This document shows positions 62,930 through 64,000 of a stretch of DNA of 64,000 bases, in pieces (position 1 is the stretch's first letter; the number at the start of each line of letters is the position of its first letter). Source of the stretch: Stropharia rugosoannulata (Eukaryota; Basidiomycota; Agaricomycetes; Agaricales; Strophariaceae). The DNA lies in assembly GCA_028532985.1 (NCBI GenBank), contig JANCIK010000005.1:2548501-2612500 (forward strand), written 5' to 3'. The position numbers were made by a program, and so were the translations under genes. Below the pieces are notes generated by a model. It had not been told where the DNA came from. It did not search any database and worked only from the letters and a program-made list of their open reading frames with translations.

Positions 62930-64000
62930 GAGGAGCCGTGCTCATTTTTCTCTATTTTCTTTTTTCTTTAACTGCTTCATAATTGCATTTTTCACATCTT
63001 CGCGGACGACTGGCGATCTTTTCCTCTGCTTCTTGTGACCTTCAATATTTCTTCCTTCAGCTGGGCATTCATTTTTTGATTGCTTTTCGGCTCATTATAC
63101 CTGCCGTCACTCACGCCCTTACAGCTGGTTCAATGTCGCATCCCTTTTAGACAACCAGCATACACAGCTCAGCCTGACGTACTGCTTAACCAATTATCAG
63201 AGCATGGGCACCCAAGAAACCCTGATAGCATTCAGGCGACACGCTGCGACGAGCAAACATCTGGAACAAGAAAGTTGTACCAATATAATATGCAAAGTAT
63301 TTCCGAATTCACCTTACACCGGACTACATTCATTGTCGGCATTTTTGTATTCCTTTCGGACCATTACTAGTACCACGACCTATTACTACGACTACTCATA
63401 CGGTTGAGCCTTGATACGTACGATTCCTACATACGACTACATACACCTTTTATGATTAGAACGATTACTTTGGTAGTGACATTTGCATGCTACCAACTAT
63501 ATATGACGGAAATTTGATGCATTCAACTTGAGACTTGATCAGCATGCATTGTCAAAGGTGAGCGTTTCACCGCTTGGATCCATAACTGACGGGTTTCGAC
63601 GGCCAGAGACAGGCACATCTTTTGCATAGGTGTCTCCGTAGCAATCGTTTTCAGTTGGGGAAAATATTCTGATGGAAGGCGGCAACAAGTTAAAACTTAT
63701 GCAGCTCCAGCCCAGGTGGGGTGGTGCGAGAAGTCGGCAACAAGATGCGATCCTGCTGTGTGTAGTTATCTCCACGCCATAAATTATTAAACTAGGCGTG
63801 GTAATCGTCCGCAGTCCTACAAATTTACAATCTATAATTATCGGTGACGCGTCACAGATGGTCTGCCAGCAAGTTACAGGGAGGCTCTGCTGGTGGGCTG
63901 GAGATGTACAAGAAGGCTTACGGGCGCATGTCATTACTTGTGGGCGCCGATTTATCCGCGCTGGACAGGATTTGGGCATGTCACCAGGGTGTGTAGGACG
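62930..64000. other. Right edge, RhoGAP 3' region and unassigned sequence
   Basis: After the RhoGAP stop there is T-rich 3' UTR-like sequence, then about 500 bases with no recognisable gene. On the minus strand a frame is open from the window edge down to a stop at 63539 (about 150 codons, Cys/Pro/Ser-rich, ending SGETLTFDNAC). It has no domain I know and may be the end of a gene that starts outside the window, or chance. Confidence 0.45.
63539..63979 (-). CDS. Unrecognised open frame at window edge, doubtful
   Basis: 146 codons from an ATG at 63979; the frame stays open upstream to the window end. Composition is Cys-, Pro- and Ser-rich with no membrane span, motif or repeat. There is no intron pattern to support it. 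Listed only because it could be the last exon of a truncated gene. Confidence 0.2.
   Translation of the reverse strand: MPKSCPARINRRPQVMTCARKPSCTSPAHQQSLPVTCWQTICDASPIIIDCKFVGLRTITTPSLIIYGVEITTHSRIASCCRLLAPPHLGWSCISFNLLPPSIRIFSPTENDCYGDTYAKDVPVSGRRNPSVMDPSGETLTFDNAC

Overview
The window is nuclear DNA of a filamentous fungus, most likely an agaricomycete basidiomycete. The reasons are intron-dense genes (up to 25 exons) with mostly 45-75 base GT-AG introns, exons as short as 7 bases, compact intergenic gaps, and gene types such as a Yor1-like ABCC pump, Caf120, a HAM1-like protein and a Sac7-type RhoGAP. I see no bacterial operon, CRISPR array, rRNA, intact tRNA or intact transposon. Most exon borders were placed by reading donors and acceptors and requiring reading-frame and domain continuity; they have not been tested against transcripts.

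Layout, left to right: a HAM1-like lipid-binding protein (-); a Cys-rich/LysM protein (+); a 3.3 kb gene-free stretch; a LAMMER dual-specificity kinase (-); a 2.6 kb gene-free stretch; a GC-rich block holding a tandem-PHD MYST histone acetyltransferase and, 96 bases downstream, a Myb/SANT-like Q/P-rich protein (both +); a low-complexity gap; a Yor1-type ABC transporter (-); PCC1 of the KEOPS complex (+); a PA2G4/EBP1-like pseudo-peptidase (-); a SAM-dependent methyltransferase (-), head to head with complex I subunit NDUFB8 (+); a 2.2 kb gap; CAF120 of CCR4-NOT (+); RAD2/XPG (+); COX11 (-), head to head with a DNAJC8/Spf31-like J protein (+); RMI1 (-); the mitochondrial RNase II-family enzyme Dss1/Msu1 (-); a membrane-anchored GMC oxidoreductase (-); a palindrome-rich gap; a Sac7/Bag7-type RhoGAP (+); and an unassigned right edge.

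The genes are mostly housekeeping: chromatin (MYST, Myb-like), mRNA control (LAMMER kinase, CAF120, DNAJC8), DNA repair (RAD2, RMI1), mitochondria (NDUFB8, COX11, Dss1), tRNA modification (PCC1), signalling (RhoGAP) and transport/redox (ABC pump, GMC enzyme). I did not find a defence island or biosynthetic cluster. The most notable items are a 7-base microexon completing the NBD2 Q-loop of the ABC pump, three probable GC-AG introns, SUMO-interacting-motif-like strings in RMI1 and the LAMMER kinase, a duplicated motif in the RAD2 spacer, an uncharacterised Cys-rich plus LysM protein, near-perfect DNA palindromes near the GMC and RhoGAP genes, and a tRNA-like sequence with a repetitive tail upstream of RMI1.
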